Program-made: the position numbers and the translations under genes
Notes under the pieces: model-generated
Database searches by the model: none
Told to the model about the DNA's origin: nothing
What the model saw: the letters and a program-made list of their open reading frames with translations, nothing else
Shown here: positions 33,830 through 45,294 of the stretch, piece by piece
How positions within the stretch are numbered: the first letter of the stretch is position 1
How the letters are laid out: each line of letters starts with the position of its first letter
Assembly (NCBI GenBank): GCA_032164245.1
Contig: JAVMKO010000001.1
Location: 62,292,892-62,356,891 of the forward strand
Direction of reading: 5' to 3'
DNA: 64,000 nt
Source: Sternotherus odoratus
Lineage: Eukaryota; Chordata; Testudines; Kinosternidae

Positions 33830-36800
33830 GGGGAGAGGATAGAAGTTAATAAAGAACAGACAGGAACTGAAGGGAACAGTCAACTGAAAAAGGTCCCATT
33901 CAATTAAAACACATGAAGGCAGACAACTAAATACTGACAGATTTTATAAGTGCTTGTATACCAGTATAAGAAGTCTAAATACGAAGATGGGTGAACTTGA
34001 ATGTCTGGTATTAAATGAAGGTATTGATATAATAAGTAACACAAAAACTTGATGGAATGATGATAATCAGTGGGACATGATAATAGCAGCATACAAAACA
34101 TATAGGAATGACAACGTAGGTTGTGCTTGTGAGGGAGTGACACTACATGTGAAATAAAGTACAGAGACCAATATAGTACAAATCTTGAATGACTCAAAGT
34201 GTACCATAGAATCTTTATGGATTGAAATTTCATGTTTGGATAATAAAAGGATAGTGTAGAAATATACTACCAACCACCTGACCAGGATGGTTGATGGTGA
34301 TTGTGAAATGCTCAGGGAGATTAGAGAGGCTACAAAACCAGGAAACGCTCTAATAATGGGGGGGATCGCAACTATGCCTATATTGACTGTGCATATATAA
34401 GGACGGGATGCGGAGATAAAATTTCCAGAAACCATAAATTATTGCTTATTGGATCAGTTAGTCCTGGAACTCAGAAGGGGAGAGGCAATTCTTGATTTAG
34501 TAAAGGAGAGAGGATAGAAGTTCCTAAGTGGAACACAGGATCTGATCCAATAGGTGAATATAGCTGAACCCATAATGTAATTAAATTTAACACGCTTATG
34601 GGGGCGGAAATACCAAAGAAACTCACCATGGTAGCATTAAACTTCAAAAAGGGGAATGGTACAAAAACGAGGAAGCTAGTTAAACAGAAATTAAAAGGAA
34701 TGGTGACAAGAGTGAAATACCTGCTTGGAAACTATTTAAAACACCATAATAGAGGCTCAAACTAAACATAATCCCAAATGAAACGACAACTAAGAAGAGC
34801 AAAAAATGCTACCATGACTAAATAACACAGTAAATGAGGTTGTTTAGAAGCAAAAAAGGCATCCTTTATAAATTAGAAGTCGAAGCCTAGTGAGGAAAAT
34901 AGAAAGGAGCATAAACTCTGGCAAGTCAAGTGTAAAAGTATAACGAGGCAGGCCAAAAAAGAATTTGAAGAGCAACTAGCAAAAGAGACAAAAACTAACA
35001 GCAAAATTTTTTAAAGTACATTAGAAGCTCACCAAACAATCAGTGAGGCCTCTGGACAATTGAGATGCTAAAGGTGAACATAAGGAAGCTATTGATGTTG
35101 AATTTTTTGCATTGGTCTTCACTGGCAGAAATTCCCACACCTGAGCCATTCTTTTTATGTGACACATCTGATGCACTGTGCCAGAGTGAGGTGTTAGTAG
35201 GGGAGGTTTTGGAACAAATTGATAAATTAAGGTACCAGGACCAGATGGTATTCACTCAAGAGTTCTGAAGTAACTCAGGCATGAAATTGCAGAACTGCTA
35301 ACTATGGTATGTTACCTGTCACTTAAATCAGCCTCTCTACCAGCTGACTGGAGGATACTTAATCTAATGCTGATTTAAAAAAAAAAAAAAGATCCAGAGG
35401 TGATTCTGGCAACTATAAGCTGACAAGCCTAACTTCACTACTAGGTAAATTGGTTGAAACGATAATAAAGAACAGAAGATAAAACACATAGATGAATATG
35501 ATACCTAGGAGAAGAATCAATATGACTTTTGTAAAGGGAAATCACGCTTCATCAATCTGTTAGAATTCTTTGAGGGTGTCAACAAGCATGTTGGTGAGGG
35601 TGATCCAGTGGATATTGTTTACTTGGACTTTCAGAAAGCCTTTGACAAGGTCTCTCACGAAAGGTTCTTAAGCAAAGTAAGCAGTCATGGGATAGGAGGG
35701 AAGGTCCTCTCATGGATCAGTAACTGGTTAATAGATAGGAAACAAAGGGTAGGAATAAATGATCGGTTTTCAGAATGAAAAGAAGTAAATAGTGGAGTCC
35801 CCAAGGATTTGTATTGGGACCAGTGATGTTCAGCGCATTTATAAATGATCTGGAAAAAGAAGTTAATAAGGAGATGGAAAAGTTTGCAAATGATTCAAAA
35901 TTACTCAAACAGTTAAATCCAAAGAAGATGGTGAATAGTGACAAAAGAATCTTACAAAACTGGGTGACTGGGCAACAATATGGCAGATGAAATTCAGTGT
36001 GGATAAGGGCAAAATAATGGGGGGAAAAAGATCTCAACTATACATACAAATGATGCATCTAAATTATCTGTACCACTCAAGAGAGATTTTTGGAGTGATT
36101 TTTGGAGTGATTGTGGATAGTTCTCTGAAAACATCTGATCAATGTGCTGTGGTAGTCAAAAAAAGCTAACAGAATGTTAGGAATCATTAATAAAAGGATA
36201 TATAATAAGACAGCAAATAACATAATGCTACTACATAAATTCATGGTACACCTATTCCTTGAATACTGCAAGCAGCTACAGTCACCTCATCTCAACAAGA
36301 ATATATTAGAATTGGAAAAGGTACAGAGAAGGTCAACAAAAATGATTAGGGGAATGGAACAGCTTCCATGTGAGGAGAGATTAAAAAGGCTGATATGATT
36401 CAGTTTGGAAAAGAGATGACTATAGGGGGGATATGATAGAGTCTACAAAATCGTGAATGGTGTGGAGAAAGTGAACAAGGTAGTATGATTAATTCCTTCA
36501 TATAACATAAGAACAAGGTTACACAATGAAATTAATAGCAAGTTTAAAACAAACACAAGGAAGTACTTCTTCAAACAAAGCATTATCTACCTGTAGAACT
36601 CATTGCCAGGGGATATTGTGAAGGTCAAAATTGTAACTTGGTTCAAAAAAGAATTAAATCAGTTCATGGAGGATAGGTCTGTTGGTGGCTATTTGCCAAG
36701 ATGATCAAGGATTCAGCTGAATGCTATGGGTGACCTAAAACTCGGATCTCTAGAAATTGGGACTTGACACCAGGATGGATCACTCAATAAATTTCCCTGG

Positions 36801-36901
36801 TCTGTTCATTCCCTCTGAAGCATCTGGCTCTGGCCACTGTCAGAAGACCAAATACTGGCCTAGATGGACTATTGGTCTGCCCAGTATGGCCACTCTTATG
36901 C
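33830..36901 (+). pseudogene. Near-full-length CR1 LINE, decayed
   Basis: About 3 kb of CR1 on the plus strand. Near 34370-34400 lies the region corresponding to the endonuclease motif before the Asp-Trp box, and at about 35610-35650 the RT signature reads YLDFQKAFDKV. The palm-region FANDSKL-like remnant (about 35880-35900) replaces the usual FADDTKL. The 3' end CTGCCCAGTATGGCCACTCT lies at about 36880-36900. Many stops and frameshifts, so it cannot make protein. It is one of the longest CR1 copies in the window. Confidence 0.9.
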
Positions 36902-37002
36902 TGCCATTTTTTAAATGCTGTATCATAATTTCTGAGCTGCAAATGATGCAAAAGACATTGCTCACTATTGGCCTTCTATTTACTGCATCTATAGCTGGCT
37001 AC

Positions 37003-37191
37003 AGGGGGGGAGGGAGAGCTCAATGGTTTGAGCATTGGCCTGCTAAACCCAGTGTTATGAGTTCAGCCCTTGAGGGGGCCATTTAGGGATCTGGGGCAAA
37101 ATAATTCTGTCGGGAGACAGTACTTGGTCCCGCCTCATGTAGGCAGGGGACTGGACTCAATGACCTTTCAGGTCTTTCCAGTTCTATGAGA
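37003..37191 (+). repeat. Cry SINE (tRNA-derived, CR1-type tail)
   Basis: AGAGCTCAATGGTTTGAGC and GTTATGAGTTCAGCCCTTG mark the tRNA-like head. The body has CCATTTAGGGATCTGGGGC and AGTACTTGGTCC; the tail is GGACTGGACTCAATGACC and TTCCAGTTCTATGAGAT. About 190 bp, near full length. Confidence 0.92.
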
Positions 37192-38264
37192 TAGGTATGG
37201 ATGGGGCAGGGGGGAAGGTGATGGGTAGAAACCTGATTTTGAGAAGTTACTGTAGTTGATTCTCATTTTAGTGTATGCTATGAATTCTTTTTTCCTGATC
37301 AGTAAAAAAGAGAATATGATCAAATTGCTATTGTAATCTTGAATGCTTTTGTAGTTTTTGATTGGGATGTGAGCAAAGGCAAGCACTTTGCAGAGCCTGA
37401 TTTGATTACAAACCCAGATGTAGAAAAGTAGGCTGTCAGTATTATCTGAAATCATTAAATACATAATGAATTCACACAAATAACCTAGTTTCCTAGTTTG
37501 AGTTTTAAAAAGCAGCAACAAAGCAATGATGTGATTGAAATCAAATTTAGCAGTGTATTTGTCCTAGCCCTAATTTCTATAAATTAAGAAAAAAGATTAT
37601 TTTAGTTTTCAAAAGCTGGCTTATGATGGTACCGAGACTGTTCTATGTTTTCCAGCCATATGCTCACAAAGATTACAATATCTAAAGCACCGCAGGAGAT
37701 CAGAATGTCAGATCTACTAATGAGGTTTGTTCTGAGTAGTACTTTGTCTTCACAGGGAAAGAGAACCAAGAGGGAGCGTATTTGAGTTATCTTGCTCTGA
37801 GAAACAGTTTAATTGTCACCATTGTACTATAGGCCTACATCATTTCAGTGCTAACCTGTGTGCCCGTGTGAGCAATCAAATGACACCTGGCCACTACATC
37901 ACAGATCAGGTTCCTTAGTTGCCATGGTGTTCTGTTTCCTTTTCTGTCCTAATGGCAAGACCGTTCTTAAGAGTATTCCGGAAAAGGGGTGCATATGAGT
38001 TCCAGATCTGTAAGGATACTAATGGGTGCAATCATTTGTGGGAACTCATTTGTCTGGAGGCAGAATTTGGAATCTTACTTTCCACGGGCCTGAGAGTCTT
38101 TTAAACTCCAATCCTGCAAACACTATGCACATACTAACTTTATTCACATGGTATTCCCTCTGATCTCTGTGGAGCTACTCATGTGAGCAAAGGGCACGTG
38201 CATAAGTGTTTTCAAGATTAATGTCTCAGTTCATTATCTAATTAAAATTATATGAAAAGACTAC

Positions 38265-39753
38265 GGCTGTCAATTAAAAAAATAATCCTGATTAATCATG
38301 AGATTTAAAAATTATGATTAATCACAGTTTTAATCTCACTGTTAAATGATGGAATACCATTTATTTAAATATTTTTGAATGTTTTTTAAATTTTCAAATA
38401 TATTGATTTCAATTACAATACAGAATACAAAGTGGACGGTGCTTAATTTATGTTATTATTTTATCACTAATATGTACACTGTAAAAAACAAAAATATTGT
38501 ATTTTTCAATTCACCTCATACAAATACTGTAGTGCAATCTCTTCATTGTGAAAGTGCAATTTATATTTACGGGAGACAATGCTGCCCCACTTCTTATTTA
38601 CAGTGTCATGTGAAAGCGAGAGCCGCATGGAACTGTTGTAGCCAGCGTTACAAGGCAGATATGTAGGCATATGGCTCTACATGCTTTGACCACCATTCCA
38701 GAGGACATGCTTCCATTCTGCTGAGGGGTTCTGCTCAATAACAATCCAAAGCAGTGCAGACCGACGCATGTTCATTTTCATTATCTGAGTCAGATATCAC
38801 CAACAGAAGGTTGATTTTTTTTTTGGTGGTTTGGGTTCTGTAGTTTCTGAATCGGAGTGTTGCACTTTTAAGACATCTGACATAATGTTCAACACTTCAT
38901 CCCTCTCAGATGATGGAAGGCACTTCAAATTCTTAAACCTTGTTTGAGTGCTGTAGCTATCTTTGGAAATCACATATTGGTGTCTTCTTTGCATTCTGTC
39001 AAATCTGCAATGAAAGTGTTCTTAAATCTTGGATCAGCATCTGAGACTGCCATAACATGAAATATATGTCAGAATGTGGGTAAAACCATGGAGCAGGAGA
39101 CATACAATTCTCCCCCAAGGAGTTCAGCCACAAATTTAGTTAACACTTTTTTAAAAACGAGCGTCATCAGCATCTCTTGTTCTTACTTTCAGGTAACATT
39201 GTAAGTAAGCGGGCAGCATTATCTCCCGTAAATGCAAACTGTAAAAATATTTGTCTTAGCAATTATCTGAACAAGAAGTAGGCCTGAGTGGGCTTGTAGG
39301 CTCTGAAGTTTTACACGGTTTTGTTTTTGAGTGCAGTTATGTAACAACAAAATCTATATTTGTAAATTGCACTTTCACGATAAAGAGATTGCACTAGTGT
39401 ACTTGTATGAGGTGAATTGAAAAATACCTATTTCTTTTTATCTTTTTACAGTGCAAATATTTGTAATAAAAATAATATAAATTGAGCACTGTACACTTTG
39501 TATTTTGTATTGTAACTGAAATCAAATATATCAAATCAAATATCAAATCAAATATCAAATATATTTGAAAATGTAGAAAAACATCCAAAATATTTATAAT
39601 ACATTTAAATTTTATATATATAGATTTAAATTGGTATTCTGTTATTAACAGTGCAATTAAAACTGTGATTAATCATGGCTATTTTTGGTAATTGAGTTAA
39701 TTTGTATTGAGTGAATTGCATGAGTTAACTGCGATTAATTGACAGATCTGGAA
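38265..39753. mobile_element. hAT element with rearranged transposase remnants
   Basis: The ends are inverted: GGCTGTCAATTAA at the left and TTAATTGACAG at the right, with about 300 bp of subterminal DNA repeated in opposite orientation (38340-38570 against 39360-39660). The middle encodes a remnant of a ZBED-like hAT transposase: on the minus strand TRFKNLKCLPSSERDEV and HSDSETTEPKPPKKK (38810-38960), and on the plus strand about 39190-39285 a piece of the C-terminal dimerisation region. The two pieces point in opposite directions. Flanking 8-mers agree only in part. Confidence 0.82.
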
Positions 39754-40528
39754 AAAAACATAATATTCTCATTGTTTAGGCCTACTTGGGAAGCCTGCAA
39801 TGACCAGCTTTACAAGTGATTTTTTTGATAACTTATTTTTAAATTTTAAAAGAACATTTTCTCTTGGCATTAAATTAACAACACTCTCCAGCACCTGCTG
39901 TCATCCATCTGCTCAGGGCCCTCAGATGACACCATTCTGGTAAATCTGCTCTGCGCTCATATTCAAAGCCATCAAATTTGCCTTCAAGTTGACCCACATT
40001 CTGTTCTAGGATAGAGAACAAATTCTCAGTTTTCTTTCTGCTCTAATGACTGCAGCGCTGTCAACCGTTTTCCTCTGTTGAAGGCTTTTCCTAAACAGAT
40101 CTAAACATTGCTGGGATTCAGACTCGTTCACAGGGCTCTTCTGAAGGTGTTTGATTCTCACCGGCCATTGTTGGGATTGATGATGAGCTGGGCTCCCTGA
40201 CACAGCAGTCCAATCACATTAACAACTGTAATCAAAGACTGAGCCTCCAAGTTTATCTCTGCTGCTGTTATAGATGAAAACACCCCAATTTGTTAACTAT
40301 TGAAATGGACCTTGAATATTTAGACTTCCTTCTCCAACAGGTTAACAATTACATAAACTGTACTCCACGCTGTATGAGTGTGCAAGGGGGTCAGGGCGCA
40401 AGAAGTCTCCTTCCCTTGTACCCCTTTATGGGACAAAGCCTCTTAGAGAAGTGCAGCTTCTGCTTCCTGCTAGCAGCCTCTGTGGATACTCCTTTCCTGG
40501 CCGGTCATAATGAGGAGTATATGTCATC

Positions 40529-41012
40529 TATCAGGGGGTAGCCATGTTAGTCTGGATCTGCAAAAGCGACAAAGAGTCTTGTAGCACCTTATAGACTAAT
40601 AGATTTTTGGGATCATGAGCTTTCGTGGGCTAAGACCCACTTCATCAGATGAAGGTTGTGGAAATCTCGAGAGGCAGGTATAAATATGCAGGCAAGAAAG
40701 CATGGTAAATTCAATCGGGTGGTGGTGAAGCCCACTTCCAGCAGGTGATCTGGAGGTGTGAACATCCAGAGAGGAGAAACTGCTTTTGTAATTAGTGAGC
40801 CATTCACAGCTAATATTAAGTCCAGACCTAATGGTGTCGAATTTGCAGATGAACTGGAGCTCAGCAGTTTCTCTTTGAAGTCTGGTTTTGAAGTTTTTTT
40901 GCTGCAGGATGGCTGTCTTGAGGTCTGCAATTGTATACCCAGGCAGGTTGAAGTGTTCTCCTACAGGCTTTTCTGTATTGCCATTCCTAATATCTCATTT
41001 GTAATCCCATGT
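40529..41012 (-). pseudogene. Penelope-like element 3' part with GIY-YIG-type remnant
   Basis: The minus strand encodes, after a stop at about 40997, a stretch with DIRNGNTEKPVGEHFNLPG, then IADLKTAILQQKNFKTRLQR and ETAELQFICKFDTIRSGLN (41000 to about 40810). I recognise this as the C-terminal part of the GIY-YIG endonuclease region of vertebrate Penelope-like elements. Downstream comes the untranslated tail with the core CTGATGA (40642-40648), the stem GTGGG...CCCAC (40625-40640) and GAAA (40621-40624), and then the end CATGGCTACCCCCTGATA. It is broken by at least one stop and truncated at its 5' side. It links the short tail repeats elsewhere to this element class. Confidence 0.78.
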
Positions 41013-41564
41013 TGGATGGAGTTGCCTGTGCATTGTGGGCTTCCCCGGAGTCAGCAGGGGAAATAATGGCTGAGTGGTACCTCTTCCTGCAGAAGGCACG
41101 GCTCTAAATGCACAAGCAGGCCCTCATTCTTACATGTGTCCAATTGATTTTTGTGGTACTTTAATGCAGCTTCCATTGATGTTGAATCAGTCGCTTAAAT
41201 TTTCTGTCATACTTGAAAACTTTCTAAGTTTCCTCCAAATACACAGGAGACTCCTACAGACCTATTTGCATTTAAGTTTTGCCAATTCAGTTACTGTCAT
41301 TTGCTCCCCTTAGCTTTATGCCATGCTGCTTTGCTGCATTCTCCAATTATCAAGTGAATTCACAGGTCCAAGAAAAATCTTTTGAATAGGAAACTGCTGT
41401 CTGGCCAAATGTACCCAACCTTTTTAGTTTAAAAACCTACCTTCATCTTCCTAATTTTCATGCTATACACTTTAGTCCCTAAATGCCCTTCCTGCTCACC
41501 TGAATTAAATGGAGTAACGCTCAGAGCCTCATTTACAATATATTTGTATATTTTGTCTATCAGG

Positions 41565-42034
41565 TGTGGCAGGGTGCTGGCCAGGATTGCCTGAGCCAAC
41601 CCTGTGGGCCCTTTAAGAGGGAGCAGAAGCCTGCAAACCTCCCTTGCAGAGAAGGCTAATTAGCCACGGGGGCTGCAGGGCAATTAACCTGGAGGGGTTG
41701 CACCTGGCGGCAGCCTCAGGGGGATAAAAGGCTGCCAGGAAGGAAGCCCAGGGTGGTGGTGGAGCTGTAGTCTGGAGTGAGAGACAGAGCTGTAAGCTGT
41801 AGAACTGTAAGATCTAGAGCTGTGTAGAGCTGAACTATATAGAGTTGTATGCTGTGAGCTGTGTAGAGCTGTAAGCTTTAGAGCTGTGTTAGAGCTGCAA
41901 GCTGAAGGACTGAACTGTATAAAGCTGTATATATTGGTGGTGGGGTCTTGCACTGTGAATTAAAGAGCACTGTTTGGAGCAAAGAAGGGTTTCCTGCCTG
42001 TTCCTGAGGAGGGGTGAGAGAGCGGTCTGTCACA
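41565..42034 (+). mobile_element. Solo LTR (ERV class I-like), 4-bp TSD CAGG
   Basis: Starts TGTGGCAGGGTGCTGG and ends GGTCTGTCACA, flanked by CAGG at 41561-41564 and 42035-42038. It shares its ends, a GGGATAAAAGGCTGCC TATA-like box, the TATATTGGTGGTGGGGTCTT block and an AATTAAAGAGCACTGTTTGG block with 15419-15857. The AGAGCTGT short-repeat zone differs in copy number between the two. Confidence 0.92.
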
Positions 42035-42949
42035 CAGGCTTAAGGATGTCTTTATATCATTCATAGGATGTATACATATGTAATGAACAGGAGATGTGCT
42101 CAAACCAAAATGGGGAGTTCTCCCTAGGTAATCCCTTTCCAACTTTCCATCAGCAGTTAGCCTTTTCAATCATTTCCATTAGCAGTTTCCATCAGCAGTT
42201 AACCTTTTTCCTCCTTATATTAGGCCTTTGGGTACTACATCTGATATCTGGTGAGCAAAACACATTTGCCACAATACACTTGCAGTACGCTTTCACATTC
42301 CCCAGCTGCCTACCAGCCAATGTACCTGGAGGATGGACAGTGTCCATTCCAAGCTGTCCCAGAGGCAAGCTGCATATGCTCCAAATTGCTGACTTCCCAG
42401 TTATGTTATTCTAGGCTACTTGGTTCTACTTCAGCACAAAAGGATTAAAATCAACTTTTTAATTATAGAATAGCACTAGTTCTGTGCTGGAGGAAGGAAA
42501 TTCTAATGGAACTATGTTATGACAAATGCAGAAATGTTTCTGCTGCTTAGATAAGATAAATACTAAGTAAGTATATTATGGTTTGTTTCAAATGGTGATT
42601 GCTTCCCCTCTAGCACAGATGGCTAAATTGCATTACATTCTATCACTGCTTATTTCATATAAGATTGCCATATAAAATACCTCGCTTTGAAGTGTTATGC
42701 ATCATATATTTTCCTGTCTTATGTAATACTTTGTTTCACTTTTTAAGGATCTAAACTTGAATATGGAGGATGTTTACCTTTGAAAGAGTCGACTATCTTT
42801 TTGGGCTTCGGAACAGACAGAAGCCTGGCTCAGTTAAAGGCACTGGTCTCTAGGGTGGGAGGAAAAGTGGTTAAGTGGCAGTGCTCAGAATAATCATCAG
42901 AGGCTTCTTAGCTGCTCAGGATATTTCTACCAAGCAAAATAAAACCCAC

Positions 42950-43140
42950 AGCTGGCCTGTGCTAGCTGACTCAGGCTTGTGGGGCTTGGGCTGTGGGGCT
43001 GTTTCACTGCTGTGTAAACTTCAGGGCTCTGGGATCCTCCCACTCTTCAGGGTCCTAGAGCCCCAGCTCCAGTGTGAGCCTGAATTTCAACACAGCGATG
43101 AAACAGACCTGCAGCCCAAACCCCAGTTCCGAGTCTGGTA
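42950..43140. repeat. Turtle MITE-type repeat (CTGACTCAGGCTTG family)
   Basis: GCTAGCTGACTCAGGCTTGT, GGGGCTTGGGCTGTGGGGCT and CCCCAGCTCCAGTGTGAGCC are pieces of a common turtle dispersed repeat. A matching reverse-strand fragment occurs at 54831-54897. No clear ends. Confidence 0.5.
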
Positions 43141-43502
43141 GTACAGGCCATCTTAGAAATGCAGCCTGGAGGGTGAAGAGGCAGGATGTTCTAATTAAAA
43201 TCTACATTAGTCTAGATTAAAAATGAAGGGGTCTAATAAAGCAACTCATTTTTGTAATTAATTTATTTGTGATAAAATTAATGTCATTTGCCTCACTGTA
43301 TTAAGTCTGACCGTTTATCATTGCAACATTTTATCTGCTACTGGTAACTGTATAATTCTGTGATGTTTTTTCCAATTTCCTTGGTGGCCATTACATTATT
43401 TCTCGAGGAACGTAAGTGAAGCAAGTACAAAAATTTTTTCGCATTGCATGCATCTAGTGGGCCAGATACTGTAGCCCTTATTGCTTATATGCACAATCCT
43501 AT

Positions 43503-44782
43503 TGTGACGTTAGTGACATAATCTGGGACCATGTAGAACATTGTTGAAACCAAGGTCCTGTAGTGGCACCAAATCTTGTGTAAAGGGGGTCAGATAAGGT
43601 GTCTTAGATCAGGTTATGGTTTGCTGGTTATGATTATGCTGTCTGTATGCCTGTGTCATTGTTGTTGTGAAAGTTATGAATATTGGTTCTACACTGACTG
43701 TGTATCTCAAACTTATGCTATGTTTCTAGCTAACACACCAGACAAGTTGGTGTTAGCTTTTCCTAGCCTTCTTGATGGCCGATTAAGGACCATCGGCTAT
43801 ACAATTGACCCATTGAGAGCTTGGAAGGCTCCATTCCACATAAGAAGTCTACCGGAGAACGTGCAAGGCAGCATGTGAGTAATGGCTGCTTCCTGAAAAT
43901 CCTAAGTCATGCAGAGACATGTGAAGTGCCCATCTGACCCCCAAACTCCATTTTGCTGTAACTTTCCAGTAAGAACAAACAAGGTTCTTGCACTGGGAAA
44001 AAACTATAAAAGGGTGGGTATTAGCCCACGAAAGCTTATGCTTCAAAACTTTATAGTTAGTCTTTAAGGTGCCACAGGACTTTGTTACCTCTGCTATTCC
44101 AGACTAACACGGCTACCTCTCTGATTCTATAAAAGGGTGGTGAATCATCTCCATTTTGTCTTCATTTCCTGCTTCTTACTCTGGAAGAACTTTTGCTACA
44201 AACAGAAGCTTTCAACAAAGGGACTGAAGGACCCCTCCCAGCTGTGGATGTTTGAACTCCAGCGACTTGATTTGAATTTGCAATTTATTTTACCATTGAT
44301 GCAAGCCTGAACCAAGAACTTTGCCATTACTGTATGTAATTGATTTCATTTAACCAGTTCTAGCCCTCACCTATATCTTTCTCTCTTTATGAATAAACCT
44401 TTAGATTTTAGATTCTAAAGGATTGGCACCAACATGATTTGTGGCTAAGATCTTATTTCTATATTGACCTGAGTCTGGAGGCTTGGTCCCTGGGGATCGG
44501 AAGAACCATTTTCTTTTACTGGGGTATTGATTTTCATAACCATTTGTACCCATAACGCATGGCTGTTGGTGGTGATACTGGAAGACTGGAGTATCTAAGG
44601 AAATTGCTTGTGTGACTTTTGTGGTTAGCCAGTGGGGCAAAACCAAAGTTGTCTTTGTCTGGCTGATTTGGTTTGCCTTAGAAGCGGGGAAACACCAGCC
44701 TTGAGCTGTAACAGCCCTGCTTGAAGCAATTTGTCCTGACTTGGCACTCTCAGTTGGGTCCCACCAGAACAGCACCATTACA
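43503..44782 (+). mobile_element. Solo LTR with nested Penelope-like insertion, TSD CCTAT
   Basis: Starts TGTGACGTTAGTGAC and ends GCACCATTACA, flanked by a perfect 5-bp duplication CCTAT (43498-43502 and 44783-44787). A CTATAAAAGG TATA box and a GAATAAACC polyadenylation-type signal (about 44391) are present. It is interrupted at 44018-44126. Without the insert and its duplicate the LTR is about 1157 bp. No internal retroviral DNA adjoins. The 5-bp duplication fits an ERV3-like or Gypsy element. Confidence 0.87.
44018..44126 (+). mobile_element. Penelope-like element tail, 109-bp insertion
   Basis: Monomer beginning GTATTAGCCCACGAAAGC and ending CGGCTACCTCTCTGATT, flanked by an exact 14-bp duplication CTATAAAAGGGTGG (44004-44017 and 44127-44140). 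Its 5' boundary falls inside the helix-II hairpin of the hammerhead-like core. It lies inside the LTR at 43503-44782. Confidence 0.85.
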
Positions 44783-45294
44783 CCTATTGCTAATTATTGC
44801 TGTCTCTTCTACTGGTTTCAATGGACTGTTTGTGAGACAGCTGCAAGTTTGGTCTATAAAGAGGATTTTTGTTAATAATTACTAAGGGAAAAGTGCTACT
44901 TAACAATGTATGTGTGGTATTTAGCATTCCAATCCCAAGAAAACAGGTCTAGAAACACTTTTCAGTAATAACCATCAGGGTTAAAATAGCAAAACTGAAC
45001 TGCACATTCCAAGTGAGTTATGTTGAGAAGTGTTAGGAGGTGAAAAGTACGAATCCAGTTCTGCAGGACGGTGAGCACTTCCAGCTCCTTTTGAAGCTGA
45101 GTGGGCATTGAGAATGCTCAGCATTTGATAGGACTGGATCCCAAATTTTTGAACCAACATCATTCAAAGTCACATTTTTTTCTGGGGGAAAAGCAATTAT
45201 TTTACAGGCTAGCTAGATGAAATATTATTTATCAAGAAATTAATGGAAATCGTAGCTATCTTTCACATCCTAACATTGCAGGTACTCTCTAGAG

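Noticed and set aside
37003..37080. Possible tRNA-Lys gene
   Set aside because: The tRNA-like part is the head of a Cry SINE; the cloverleaf is decayed and it runs into a SINE body and CR1 tail.
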